Assembly (NCBI GenBank): GCA_902550555.1
Contig: CACCZR010000004.1
Coordinates: 54,516 to 118,515, forward strand
DNA: 64,000 bases
Origin: an uncultured SAR116 cluster alpha proteobacterium
GTDB taxonomy: Bacteria; Pseudomonadota; Alphaproteobacteria; Puniceispirillales; Marisalimonadaceae
Direction: 5' to 3'
Position numbers and translations under genes: made by a program. Below the pieces are notes generated by a model. It was not told the DNA's origin, made no database searches, and saw only the letters and a list, made by a program, of their open reading frames with translations. Numbering within the stretch: the stretch's first letter is position 1; every line of letters begins with the position of its first letter. Of this stretch, positions 56,914 through 64,000 are shown one piece after another.

Positions 56914-57726
56914 TTAAACCTCTCTTTCAATAATGGACTTAGCCCTTGCCAAAACAGGAGCATCAACCATTTTACCTTCAAAATTAAAAGCGCCAGTACC
57001 TGCGGTTTCAGATGCTTTTAAAACTCCTTTTGCCCAAATCAATTCTTCCTCAGTTGGATTATATGCCCGATGAATAGGTTCAATTTGATCTGGGTGAATA
57101 GCAAATTTTCCTTTAAAACCCATTGATTTAATTAGCTTAGTTTCACTAAAACATCCTTCCGCATCACGAAAATCTAACCAAACACCATCCAAAGCAATAG
57201 TATTGTAGAGAGCTGAAGCGTTAACTATCTTTCCTCTAGAATAAGCTAGAGAATCTATACCCATATCTCCGCCTGTCATAGCTGTAAAGTCAGCAGAACC
57301 AAAACCTATTCCTGAAAAGTTTATACCTTCAACATTCCAAAATTCGATATTAGCAATTCCTTTAGGTGTCTCAATTTGTGGAAGAACTAATATGTCTTTT
57401 CCTAAATCATTTAAAAAGGATTTACACTCTTTAGCATCTTCAATTTTTGGGATAGCAATAGAATAAGGAAGATTTGGACAACTCTTCAACATTTTAATAT
57501 CATCATGATAATCATTAGAATCTAAACCATTTATCCTAAGTAAAAATTTTTCAGGTTGATTGTCAAAATTGGTTTTTGAAAACTCGATAAAATTTTCACG
57601 CCCAAAATCTTTCTTATCTTTAGCAAGTCCATCTTCTAAATCAAAAATGACTTTATCAGCATTTGATCCTAGAGCTTTTGGAACTCTTTCAATTTTATCC
57701 AATGGTAAAAATAAAATACTTCTCAT
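56914..57726 (-). CDS. HpcH/HpaI-family CoA-ester lyase (CitE/malyl-CoA/citramalyl-CoA lyase-like)
   Basis: A 270-residue TIM-barrel lyase. SILFLPLDKIERVPKAL (3-19), VIFDLEDG (26-33), Arg64 in LLRING, Glu119 in LPQIETPKG and Asp146 in GFGSADFT place it with CitE-like CoA-ester lyases; Glu and Asp bind Mg2+. Candidate reactions are citramalyl-CoA to pyruvate plus acetyl-CoA, or the beta-methylmalyl-/malyl-CoA cleavage. Size (~270) fits the citramalyl-CoA lyase group better than the longer malyl-CoA lyases. It is directly followed by the MaoC gene. Confidence 0.85.
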   Translation of the reverse strand: MRSILFLPLDKIERVPKALGSNADKVIFDLEDGLAKDKKDFGRENFIEFSKTNFDNQPEKFLLRINGLDSNDYHDDIKMLKSCPNLPYSIAIPKIEDAKECKSFLNDLGKDILVLPQIETPKGIANIEFWNVEGINFSGIGFGSADFTAMTGGDMGIDSLAYSRGKIVNASALYNTIALDGVWLDFRDAEGCFSETKLIKSMGFKGKFAIHPDQIEPIHRAYNPTEEELIWAKGVLKASETAGTGAFNFEGKMVDAPVLARAKSIIEREV

Positions 57727-57748
57727 AACTAACTACTTTCTAATTCAT

Positions 57749-59071
57749 TTACTTTAAAAGATTCGTAATATCTTTAGCTTGATATTTTTCAGGGCTATTT
57801 AATACATTAAAAATTTCATTAGATAATTTATCGGACAAAAGGGAAGAAGATTTAGTTAAAATCTTTTTCTCTAATAATTCATTTTCAATTTTATTATTCA
57901 AGTCATGACTGTTTTTATATATTTCAGAACCATCTTTTAATTCAATTAATGCTTCAGTATTAGTCATTTGATCATTTGGAATAACTTCTACTTTATTTCG
58001 AGTTTTCACAATTTTTTCGTCAAAGCAAATTGCATCATTATAGCTATCTAGCCTTCCAGTATCCACCCCATGAAGAGACATTGCGGCGGTTAACCTATAT
58101 GAAAACTTTGCCTCTAATCCTGTTTTTGGGCTATCAATATTACAAACTTGTAACCAAGAAGGTTGTGTTTGAATTGAAATTTTTTCAATTGAATCTGGAT
58201 TAAAATTATTTTTTGTTTTCAATTCGTCTAATGCCTCAAGAAAAGCATGCAATCCATGACAACAAGCATGAAATTTATATTTAATTTCAGGAAACAAAAA
58301 ATCTTTTCCTAAACCATTTATTGCTGCCTCAGGTATAGTTCCGTCCCATGCGTGTGTTTTCAAAAAACCTTGATTACATTCAATCCCGTTTTCACTACTA
58401 ACAAATCCTAATTTCGATAATTTAGCAGCCTCAATTCCATTCGATGCAGCAATACCTGCATGAAATGGTTTACCCATTGTACCAAATTGTGATTTTAGAC
58501 CTGATGCTCTTGTTGAAACTATACCAAGTGCATTTTCAATTTGTTGAGCATTTAGTTTCAATAATTTTGATGCAACTAAAGTTGCTCCAAAAGCACCACT
58601 GGTAGCGGTTTGATGAAACCCTTTATTATAATGTGAGTAACCGAGGATATGCCCTAACCTAGTTGAAATTTCTACACCGCACATATATGCCAACATTATT
58701 TCGTCAATTGATGAGCCTAACTCTTCACCAAGTGCCAAAGCAGTAGGAAAAGCACTAGCAGTTGGATGACCAGTAAATAAAAAATGGGTGTCATCATAAT
58801 CCAAAGCATGACCAATAGTTCCATTTACAAAAGCTGCTGATTTAGCAGATACCTCTTTACCATTAGAAATTAATTTTGAATGACCTTTAGTTTGTTCTTC
58901 TTCAATTAATTTAGTTACAATTTTTGATACTGGCTCTTCTTTTGCTGCATAAGCAACACCACACCAGTCAATCATTGACATTTTAGAAAAAAATATCATT
59001 TCATCGTTAAAATTTTGTAAAGTAGCCTGTGATACAAAATTACTAAAAATTTTTGTTAAATCTGTCATCAT
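57749..59071 (-). CDS. MmgE/PrpD-family protein (second)
   Basis: A 440-residue MmgE/PrpD protein. HALDYDDTHFLFTGHP (~88-103) holds the Asp/His pair, GFHQTATSGAFGA (~151-163) and MGKPFHAGIAASNGIEAAK (~196-214, with the family Lys) follow, and FHACCHGLHAF (~272-282) differs from the first paralogue's KPYPSCRYSH. The residues known to matter in cis-aconitate decarboxylase appear to have counterparts, but they are shared by the wider family, so they do not prove that activity. In this cluster an isomerase, dehydratase or decarboxylase for a C5/C6 tricarboxylate or dicarboxylate is plausible. It starts eight bases after the hydratase gene. Confidence 0.82.
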   Translation of the reverse strand: MMTDLTKIFSNFVSQATLQNFNDEMIFFSKMSMIDWCGVAYAAKEEPVSKIVTKLIEEEQTKGHSKLISNGKEVSAKSAAFVNGTIGHALDYDDTHFLFTGHPTASAFPTALALGEELGSSIDEIMLAYMCGVEISTRLGHILGYSHYNKGFHQTATSGAFGATLVASKLLKLNAQQIENALGIVSTRASGLKSQFGTMGKPFHAGIAASNGIEAAKLSKLGFVSSENGIECNQGFLKTHAWDGTIPEAAINGLGKDFLFPEIKYKFHACCHGLHAFLEALDELKTKNNFNPDSIEKISIQTQPSWLQVCNIDSPKTGLEAKFSYRLTAAMSLHGVDTGRLDSYNDAICFDEKIVKTRNKVEVIPNDQMTNTEALIELKDGSEIYKNSHDLNNKIENELLEKKILTKSSSLLSDKLSNEIFNVLNSPEKYQAKDITNLLK

Positions 59072-59079
59072 TCACTCCT

Positions 59080-59931
59080 TTAAAACTTTGCTTCCGCTCT
59101 CATAGTTACACCAAATTCTTTTGTTGCACCCCAACAGTTCACTGAACCATCATCCATTTTATCTACACCAACCATATACTCACTATTTGCAAAAACAGGT
59201 GCCATAACTTTATGAGTGAATGACTTTACTTGCTTGCCCATCAACTTTTCAGCAGCTCTTAATAGATAAGTTGCCTGAAGTGGACCATGTACAATCAAGC
59301 CAGGATAATTCTCTTCATTAACTGTGTAAGGATGATCATAATGAATTCTATGCCCTACAAATCCAATTGCAGAATATCTAAATAATATAGTTGGATGCAT
59401 AAAAATTTTTTCACTTAAATCTGCTCTCTCAGGTATTTCTTTCGAATAACCTGATCCACCTCCAGACTTTGAAATATCTCTATAAACAATATTATGTTTT
59501 TCATTAATGGTTACTTCATCATTGACTAAGAAGTTGTATTCTGCTGTTACAAAACACAAAAGACCAGTTCGCCCTTCTTTAACTTGAATGTCAGCTACAG
59601 TTGATTGTTTAACAACTTTGTCCCCCACTCTAATTGGTTTTAATACTTTGATTTCACTACCTGCCCACATTCTTCTTGGCAATGGGACTGGGGGTAAAAA
59701 TTCTCCTAATGCTGGGTGTGAATCTACGCCAAGTTCATCATTTTTAACTAAATTCCATCCTAACATCCAATGTAATCCAGAAGTGACTGGCTCCCCATGT
59801 TTAGGATTTCCTATATCCATATTAAGCGTTGCTCTATATCTTTGTTCAACTATGGGTGTCACATAATCAGTAACATTATCTATTTTCCCTATCCATTTTC
59901 TTAAATGATCAATATCAACTTTTGTAGACAT
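59080..59931 (-). CDS. FAS1-like/HTD2-type acyl-CoA hydratase (itaconyl/mesaconyl-C4-CoA hydratase-like)
   Basis: A 283-residue double hot-dog protein. The N-terminal half has PVTSGLHWMLGW, LPPVPLPRRMWAGSEI (~94-109) and GLLCFVTAEY, typical of the MaoC-like N-terminal (FAS1-like) dehydratase domain. The C-terminal half has RYSAIGFVGHRIHYD and the late YPGLIVHGPLQATYLL (~228-243) with the catalytic-type HG. This architecture is that of mesaconyl-C4-CoA and itaconyl-CoA hydratases giving (S)-citramalyl-CoA. It is the first gene of the minus-strand cluster, divergent from the ThDP enzyme gene. Confidence 0.8.
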   Translation of the reverse strand: MSTKVDIDHLRKWIGKIDNVTDYVTPIVEQRYRATLNMDIGNPKHGEPVTSGLHWMLGWNLVKNDELGVDSHPALGEFLPPVPLPRRMWAGSEIKVLKPIRVGDKVVKQSTVADIQVKEGRTGLLCFVTAEYNFLVNDEVTINEKHNIVYRDISKSGGGSGYSKEIPERADLSEKIFMHPTILFRYSAIGFVGHRIHYDHPYTVNEENYPGLIVHGPLQATYLLRAAEKLMGKQVKSFTHKVMAPVFANSEYMVGVDKMDDGSVNCWGATKEFGVTMRAEAKF

Positions 59932-60079
59932 AATAATTAGGCCCTATAATTTTTATTAGTGAATTAAAATGATTCTTATTATTAATTAAATCCCAGATTT
60001 TAAATTAGATAAAGTTAAAAATGTAAAAAATAACAAGATTTTAATTTTACTATTTAAAAAAGTATTATTTAATAGAAGA

Positions 60080-60109
60080 TTGATAAAAAAAATTGAATTT
60101 TACTATAAA
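60080..60109 (+). promoter_or_regulatory. Predicted sigma70-type promoter of the ThDP-enzyme gene
   Basis: TTGATA at 60080-60085 and TATAAA at 60104-60109 are 18 bases apart. A start point near 60116 would leave a short leader containing AAGGAG (60119-60124), which sits six bases before the TTG start at 60131. Confidence 0.45.
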
Positions 60110-60130
60110 TAATATCTTAAGGAGATTTTT

Positions 60131-61678
60131 TTGAACGGTGCAGAAACACTTGTTGGAACATTATTAAAAGGTAATGTTAATGTTTGTTTTACAAACCCAG
60201 GAACATCTGAAATGCACTTTGTCGCAGCATTAGATGATTACAAAAACATGAGAAGTATTTTATGTTTGTTTGAGGGTTGTGCAACTGGTGCTGCTGATGG
60301 TTATTTTAGAATGAAAAGAGCACCCGCTTCAACTTTATTACATTTAGGGCCAGGATTAGCAAATGGATTATCAAATTTACACAATGCAAAAAAAGCTAAT
60401 TCTGGAATTGTTAATATTGTAGGTGAACATGCTCTTGATCATATAAAGTTAAATGCTCCTTTAACTTCTGACATAGAAGGTATAGCAAGACCTGTTTCGA
60501 GTTGGGTTAAAACTAGCAAATCATCAAAAGAAATAGGATTGGATGCAGCAGAAGCTATAAAAGTAGCCAATAAAAACCCTGGAGAAATTGCAACACTGAT
60601 ATTACCTGGTGACACTGCTTGGAATGAGGGCTCTAAAATTGAAGAAGTTATATTACAAAATAATTCTAAAAAAGTTCCAATACATTTAATTAAAAAAGCA
60701 ATAGCAGAAATACAAAAAGCCAATAACCCATTACTTCTTGTTGGAGGATGTGCATTAGAAGAAAACAATCTCATTAAAATAGCTCTAATAGCAGAAAAGC
60801 TTGGATGTGAATTAAAAACAGATTGGTTTAACGCACGACTAGATAAAGGAGCAGGAAGGATAAATTCAATAAGAATACCCTATGTTGTTGACAAAGCAGT
60901 TGATGTTTTAAAAAATTTTGACACTATTATTACTATTGGTGCCAGACAACCTGTTGCTTTTTTTGCTTATCCTAATAAGCCTGGAATTTTGACCCAAGAC
61001 AAAACAAAATTTTTAGAATTAGCTGAATTATCTGATGACATAACATCTTTAATCAATGAATTTTCAGATCTTGTAAATGTTACTTCTAAAAATCCTAAAA
61101 CAATGTCAAAATTTAATCCTCCCGAAATACCTAAAGGACCTATTAACACAACTTCTCTCGGCATGGCCCTTGGAGCTTTAATACCAGAGAACGCAATTAT
61201 CGTTGATGAGTCAGTAACAACTGGCAGAGAGTTTTTTTATCAAACTTCAGGATCTCATCCTCACACATGGTTAAATAATTGTGGAGGATCTATTGGATTT
61301 GGTATGCCTGTAGCAATTGGCGCGGCAATAGCTTGTCCAAATCAGAAAATCATTTCTCTTGAAGGTGATGGTAGTGCTATGTATACCGTCCAATCTTTAT
61401 GGACAATGGCAAGAGAGAATTTAGATATTGTTATTTTAATTTTTGCCAACCAAAGTTACAAAATTTTGCAAGGAGAATTAAAGAATGTTGGTGTAACAAA
61501 TCCAGGAAAATCTGCGATTGAAATGTTGTCACTTAGAAATCCAGAATTAGATTGGGTTTCTATATCAAAAGGAATGGGTGTAGATGCAGTTAAAGTAGGT
61601 AATATAGAAGATTTAGTTAAATATTTTAAACACGGAATAAAAGAAAATGGTCCATTTTTAATTGAGGTTTTAATCTAG
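60131..61678 (+). CDS. ThDP-dependent enzyme, acetolactate synthase/benzoylformate decarboxylase family, TTG start
   Basis: A 515-residue thiamin-diphosphate enzyme. The N-terminal PYR domain has NPGTSEMHFVAAL (~22-34) and the ThDP-activating Glu48 in LFEGCATGAADGY; the middle domain holds LLVGGCALEE; the PP domain has GSIGFGMPVAIGAAIA and the GDGSAMYTVQSL...N metal-binding motif (~413-440). It is shorter than true acetolactate synthase and lacks a small-subunit gene nearby, so a decarboxylase or carboligase of a 2-oxo acid is likelier than branched-chain amino acid synthesis. AAGGAG six bases upstream supports the TTG start. Confidence 0.8.
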   Translation: MNGAETLVGTLLKGNVNVCFTNPGTSEMHFVAALDDYKNMRSILCLFEGCATGAADGYFRMKRAPASTLLHLGPGLANGLSNLHNAKKANSGIVNIVGEHALDHIKLNAPLTSDIEGIARPVSSWVKTSKSSKEIGLDAAEAIKVANKNPGEIATLILPGDTAWNEGSKIEEVILQNNSKKVPIHLIKKAIAEIQKANNPLLLVGGCALEENNLIKIALIAEKLGCELKTDWFNARLDKGAGRINSIRIPYVVDKAVDVLKNFDTIITIGARQPVAFFAYPNKPGILTQDKTKFLELAELSDDITSLINEFSDLVNVTSKNPKTMSKFNPPEIPKGPINTTSLGMALGALIPENAIIVDESVTTGREFFYQTSGSHPHTWLNNCGGSIGFGMPVAIGAAIACPNQKIISLEGDGSAMYTVQSLWTMARENLDIVILIFANQSYKILQGELKNVGVTNPGKSAIEMLSLRNPELDWVSISKGMGVDAVKVGNIEDLVKYFKHGIKENGPFLIEVLI

Positions 61679-61720
61679 TAGATAAATTATTAATATGAAC
61701 GAATTCATAAATTTAAAAAA

Positions 61721-62074
61721 ATGCCTGTTTTAAAATTATATAAAGATAAAAATATAGATTGTGAGAAAGATCTAGTTTTAATTGAGGATTATCTTATCAA
61801 AATAATGAATACAGAATTAAACGCTAAGTTTGAAAATTGTCAAATAATTTGGATAACAACAGAAATATTCAAATCTGAGTATAAGATTTATGGTGAATTA
61901 CTTTTACGAAAAAATGAGAACCGTACAAACTTAATTAAAAATAATTTTTTAAACAAAATTGGTAAAAAATTATCAAAAAGTTTTTCAACAAATATTAGGT
62001 TAAGATCTTTTTCAATCAAAGATGAATTAATTAATGCTGCACAGATTAAATTAGGGGAAGATGATGACGGATAA
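61721..62074 (+). CDS. Small protein, possibly tautomerase-superfamily
   Basis: A 117-residue protein with no membrane segment. It starts Met-Pro-Val-Leu; a Pro directly after Met, on a first beta strand, is the catalytic hallmark of the tautomerase superfamily (4-oxalocrotonate tautomerase, CHMI). A late segment with regularly spaced charged residues (LLLRKNENRTNLIKNNF, ~80-96) could match the helix after the second strand in CHMI-type proteins. I see no other diagnostic residue, so the call is tentative; it may be an unrelated small protein. It overlaps the enoyl-CoA hydratase gene by 14 bases and follows the ThDP-enzyme gene by 42. No Shine-Dalgarno sequence is visible. Confidence 0.5.
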   Translation: MPVLKLYKDKNIDCEKDLVLIEDYLIKIMNTELNAKFENCQIIWITTEIFKSEYKIYGELLLRKNENRTNLIKNNFLNKIGKKLSKSFSTNIRLRSFSIKDELINAAQIKLGEDDDG

Positions 62075-62870
62075 AAATATTGTACTTTGCGAAACAGATA
62101 ATAGAGGAATTGCAAATGTTCATTTAAACAGACCTCATAAAAATAATGCTTACAATGGGGAAATGATTGAGAAATTACTAGAAGTTTTTGAGGGACTAAG
62201 TTCTGACAAAACTCTAAAAGCTGTAGTAATAAGAGGTAATGGAAAACATTTTCAAGCTGGAGCAGATTTAGAATGGTTAAAGGAAATAGGAAAATTAACA
62301 AAAGATGAAAATTTTATAGTTTCTAAAAAAACAGCTTTGGCGATAAAAGGTCTAACAGAGTTTCCTAGACCTGTAATTTCAATAGTTCATGGTGGTTGCT
62401 TTGGGGGTGGAACAGGAATTGTAGCCGCGTCTGATATTGTAATAGCAGAGACAAAATCAATTTTTTCAATATCAGAAACTCGTTGGGGTGTGATGGCAGG
62501 CATAATAATACCTCAACTTAATAAATCAATTGGAGTCAGAAATGTTAGAAGATATGCAATTTCTTCTGAGAGATTTAATGCAGATGAAGCCAAAAGAATT
62601 GGTTTAGTTCATGAAGTTTTAGATCAACAATTTATTGATGAGAAGTTAGAATCTATTTTAGATCACATTTTACTATGTGGCCCTGAGGCAATTTACCAAA
62701 CGAAAATGAGAGCCTTAAAAGATGCAAATTTAATTTTGAATGATAAGCAATTTAATGAATTAGTGGAAGAACATTCACTAAAAAGAATGAGCGATGAGGC
62801 TTTTGAAGGTCTAAATAGTTTTTCTGAAAAAAGATCTCCTTCTTGGTACCCAAAAATAAAGGATAATTGA
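62061..62870 (+). CDS. Enoyl-CoA hydratase/isomerase-family protein
   Basis: A 269-residue crotonase-fold protein. NGKHFQAGADLEWLKEIG (~54-71) forms the first oxyanion-hole loop with the GADL motif, and IVHGGCFGGGTGIVAASDIV (~108-127) the second. Counterparts of the two catalytic Glu residues (in the GGGTG and SETRWG regions) are not both obvious: the second position reads ETRWG (~138-142), close to the usual E-x-x-x-G. The layout recalls methylglutaconyl-CoA hydratase-type proteins. The start could be either of two adjacent ATGs (62061 or 62064). It lies between the small orphan and a superfamily lyase, one base apart from the latter. Confidence 0.85.
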   Translation: MMTDKNIVLCETDNRGIANVHLNRPHKNNAYNGEMIEKLLEVFEGLSSDKTLKAVVIRGNGKHFQAGADLEWLKEIGKLTKDENFIVSKKTALAIKGLTEFPRPVISIVHGGCFGGGTGIVAASDIVIAETKSIFSISETRWGVMAGIIIPQLNKSIGVRNVRRYAISSERFNADEAKRIGLVHEVLDQQFIDEKLESILDHILLCGPEAIYQTKMRALKDANLILNDKQFNELVEEHSLKRMSDEAFEGLNSFSEKRSPSWYPKIKDN

Positions 62871-62871
62871 T

Positions 62872-64000
62872 ATGTCTTCATTAGTTATAAATTCAAAAAT
62901 CTGGGGCGAAATGTTTGGTACTAGAGAAATGTCAGACATTTTTTCAGATAAAAAAACTATACAATATTACCTCGAAGTTGAAGCTGCACTCGCTCGAGTT
63001 CAATCAAGATTAGGAATAATTCCTAAAACTTGTGGGTTAGAAATTTCAAAGGTTGCCAAAACAGATTGGATTGACTGGAAATTATTAGAAAAAAGAACAT
63101 CCATTGTAGGTTATCCAATTTTACCATTAGTTGAACAATTAAGCTTAAAAGTGAAAAAGAATCTTGGGCAGTACTGTCATTGGGGAGCAACAACACAAGA
63201 CATAATGGACACAGCTGATGTTTTACAAATTAGAGATGCTTTATCAATCTTATTATCTGATTTAGTTGGAATTAAAAAAGCTTTAAAAAAACTTGTAAAA
63301 AAGTACATCAACACACCAATGTCTGGAAGAACTCATTTACAGCATGCTTTACCTACTTCTTTTGGCTATAAATGTAGCACATGGTTATCTGGTATTGAAA
63401 GGCATATTGATAGAATTAAAGAAATAAAAGAGAGATTATTTTACGTCTCTTTTTTTGGAGCTGCAGGAACTCTTGCCTCTTTAGGAGAGAAAAATGGGCT
63501 AAGGACAAAAAACGGACTTGCTAAAGAATTAAAATTAAAATCTCCAGATGTGAGTTGGCATTCGATTAGAGATAATTTTTGTGAGTTATCATCTTGGATT
63601 TCTCTAGTTGGCGCATCATTAGGTAAAATTGCTTATGATGTTATGCTAATGATGCAAACCGAAGTACAAGAGGTTAATGAGCCTTTTATTCACGGTAGGG
63701 GTTCATCTTCTACTATGCCACAAAAAAGAAATCCAATTTCATCTGAAGTGATTCTAGCTTGTTCTAAACTTTTAAGAGAACATCACTCTGCTATGCTTGA
63801 TAGTATGGTATTAGATCACGAAAGAGCAACTGGTCAATGGCATTTGGAGTGGTATACATTACCTAAAATGTTTATAATTGCTTCTTCTTCATTTCGATGC
63901 TCAAGAGAATTACTAGAAGGAATTCAAGTTGATCAAAATAAGATGATAAATAATTTAAATCAAACTAACGGATTAATTTTAGCCGAATCTGTAATGATGA
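62872..64000 (+). CDS. Fumarase/adenylosuccinate lyase-superfamily protein, CMLE (PcaB)-like (partial, runs off the right edge)
   Basis: Open from ATG 62872 to the window end, about 376 residues. WGEMFGTREMSDIFSD opens the protein (~10-25), HWGATTQDIMDTA (~102-114) is the conserved C1 region, and the superfamily signature GSSTMPQKRNPIS lies near residue 280. This pattern fits 3-carboxy-cis,cis-muconate cycloisomerase-like proteins rather than adenylosuccinate or argininosuccinate lyase, and no purine or arginine genes are near. PcaB homologues also act on non-aromatic substrates. It follows the enoyl-CoA hydratase gene after one base, as part of the divergent catabolic unit. The C terminus is outside the window. 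Confidence 0.8.
   Translation, partial: MSSLVINSKIWGEMFGTREMSDIFSDKKTIQYYLEVEAALARVQSRLGIIPKTCGLEISKVAKTDWIDWKLLEKRTSIVGYPILPLVEQLSLKVKKNLGQYCHWGATTQDIMDTADVLQIRDALSILLSDLVGIKKALKKLVKKYINTPMSGRTHLQHALPTSFGYKCSTWLSGIERHIDRIKEIKERLFYVSFFGAAGTLASLGEKNGLRTKNGLAKELKLKSPDVSWHSIRDNFCELSSWISLVGASLGKIAYDVMLMMQTEVQEVNEPFIHGRGSSSTMPQKRNPISSEVILACSKLLREHHSAMLDSMVLDHERATGQWHLEWYTLPKMFIIASSSFRCSRELLEGIQVDQNKMINNLNQTNGLILAESVMM

Overview
The window reads as one contiguous, intact, very AT-rich chromosomal segment (roughly 30 % G+C by eye) of a streamlined, probably marine, alphaproteobacterium. Three things point there: an F1 operon atpHAGDC without FO genes; the neighbourhood rplU-rpmA-obgE-proBA-nadD-rsfS-rlmH-gpmI-ctpA-rppH followed by atp, priA, a TalC-type transaldolase and xerC; and an Irr-type Fur regulator with a matching operator. 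Gene spacing is tight, ATGA-type overlaps are common, and most convergent genes share or nearly share stop codons. The exact clade (SAR11-like, HIMB59/AEGEAN-169-like or another low-GC group) cannot be fixed from sequence reading alone. No rRNA, tRNA, CRISPR, insertion sequence or prophage was seen. No gene-free gap exceeds about 200 bases; the largest (4807-5009, 59932-60130, 1040-1232) are AT-rich spacers.

Layout. 1-4806: the edge of an AlaX-type tRNA-editing gene, an SDR protein lacking the usual catalytic Tyr/Lys, a GAF-domain protein with an abutting small orphan, and a minus-strand trio (FAH-family hydrolase, DUF445 membrane protein, intradiol ring-cleaving dioxygenase). 5010-10903: a complete Liv-type ABC importer with a hairpin after the binding-protein gene, ending in an overlapping M23 peptidase gene. 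10981-28766: the housekeeping block. 28808-31426: katG and irr, with a sigma70-like promoter and an Irr-box palindrome upstream of katG. 31527-36484: amidase, beta-alanine:pyruvate-type aminotransferase, FAH-family protein and a hydroxyisobutyrate-dehydrogenase-family protein.

36481-45671 has a phosphorus theme: a PlcP-like phosphoesterase gene overlaps a glycosyltransferase gene whose product ends in a complete DgkA-type diacylglycerol kinase domain. An FMO-like enzyme, an MhpD-like hydratase and a TSUP transporter follow, then ppx-ppk. 45771-51961: SDR, RidA, AzlCD exporter, acyl-CoA dehydrogenase, MmgE/PrpD and a second amidase.

51958-59931 is a minus-strand catabolic cluster: FAS1-like hydratase, MmgE/PrpD, HpcH/CitE lyase, MaoC hydratase, class III CoA-transferase and a TRAP transporter. 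It matches the enzyme set for C5 branched dicarboxylates (itaconate/mesaconate to citramalyl-CoA to pyruvate plus acetyl-CoA). Divergent from it, 60131-64000 carries a ThDP enzyme, a small tautomerase-like orphan, an enoyl-CoA hydratase and the start of a fumarase/CMLE-superfamily lyase; this looks like a degradation pathway of unknown substrate.

The most notable observations are the glycosyltransferase-DgkA fusion beside plcP, the C5-dicarboxylate cluster and its divergent partner locus, the Irr box at the katG promoter, and the two hairpins separating binding-protein genes from their transporter genes.
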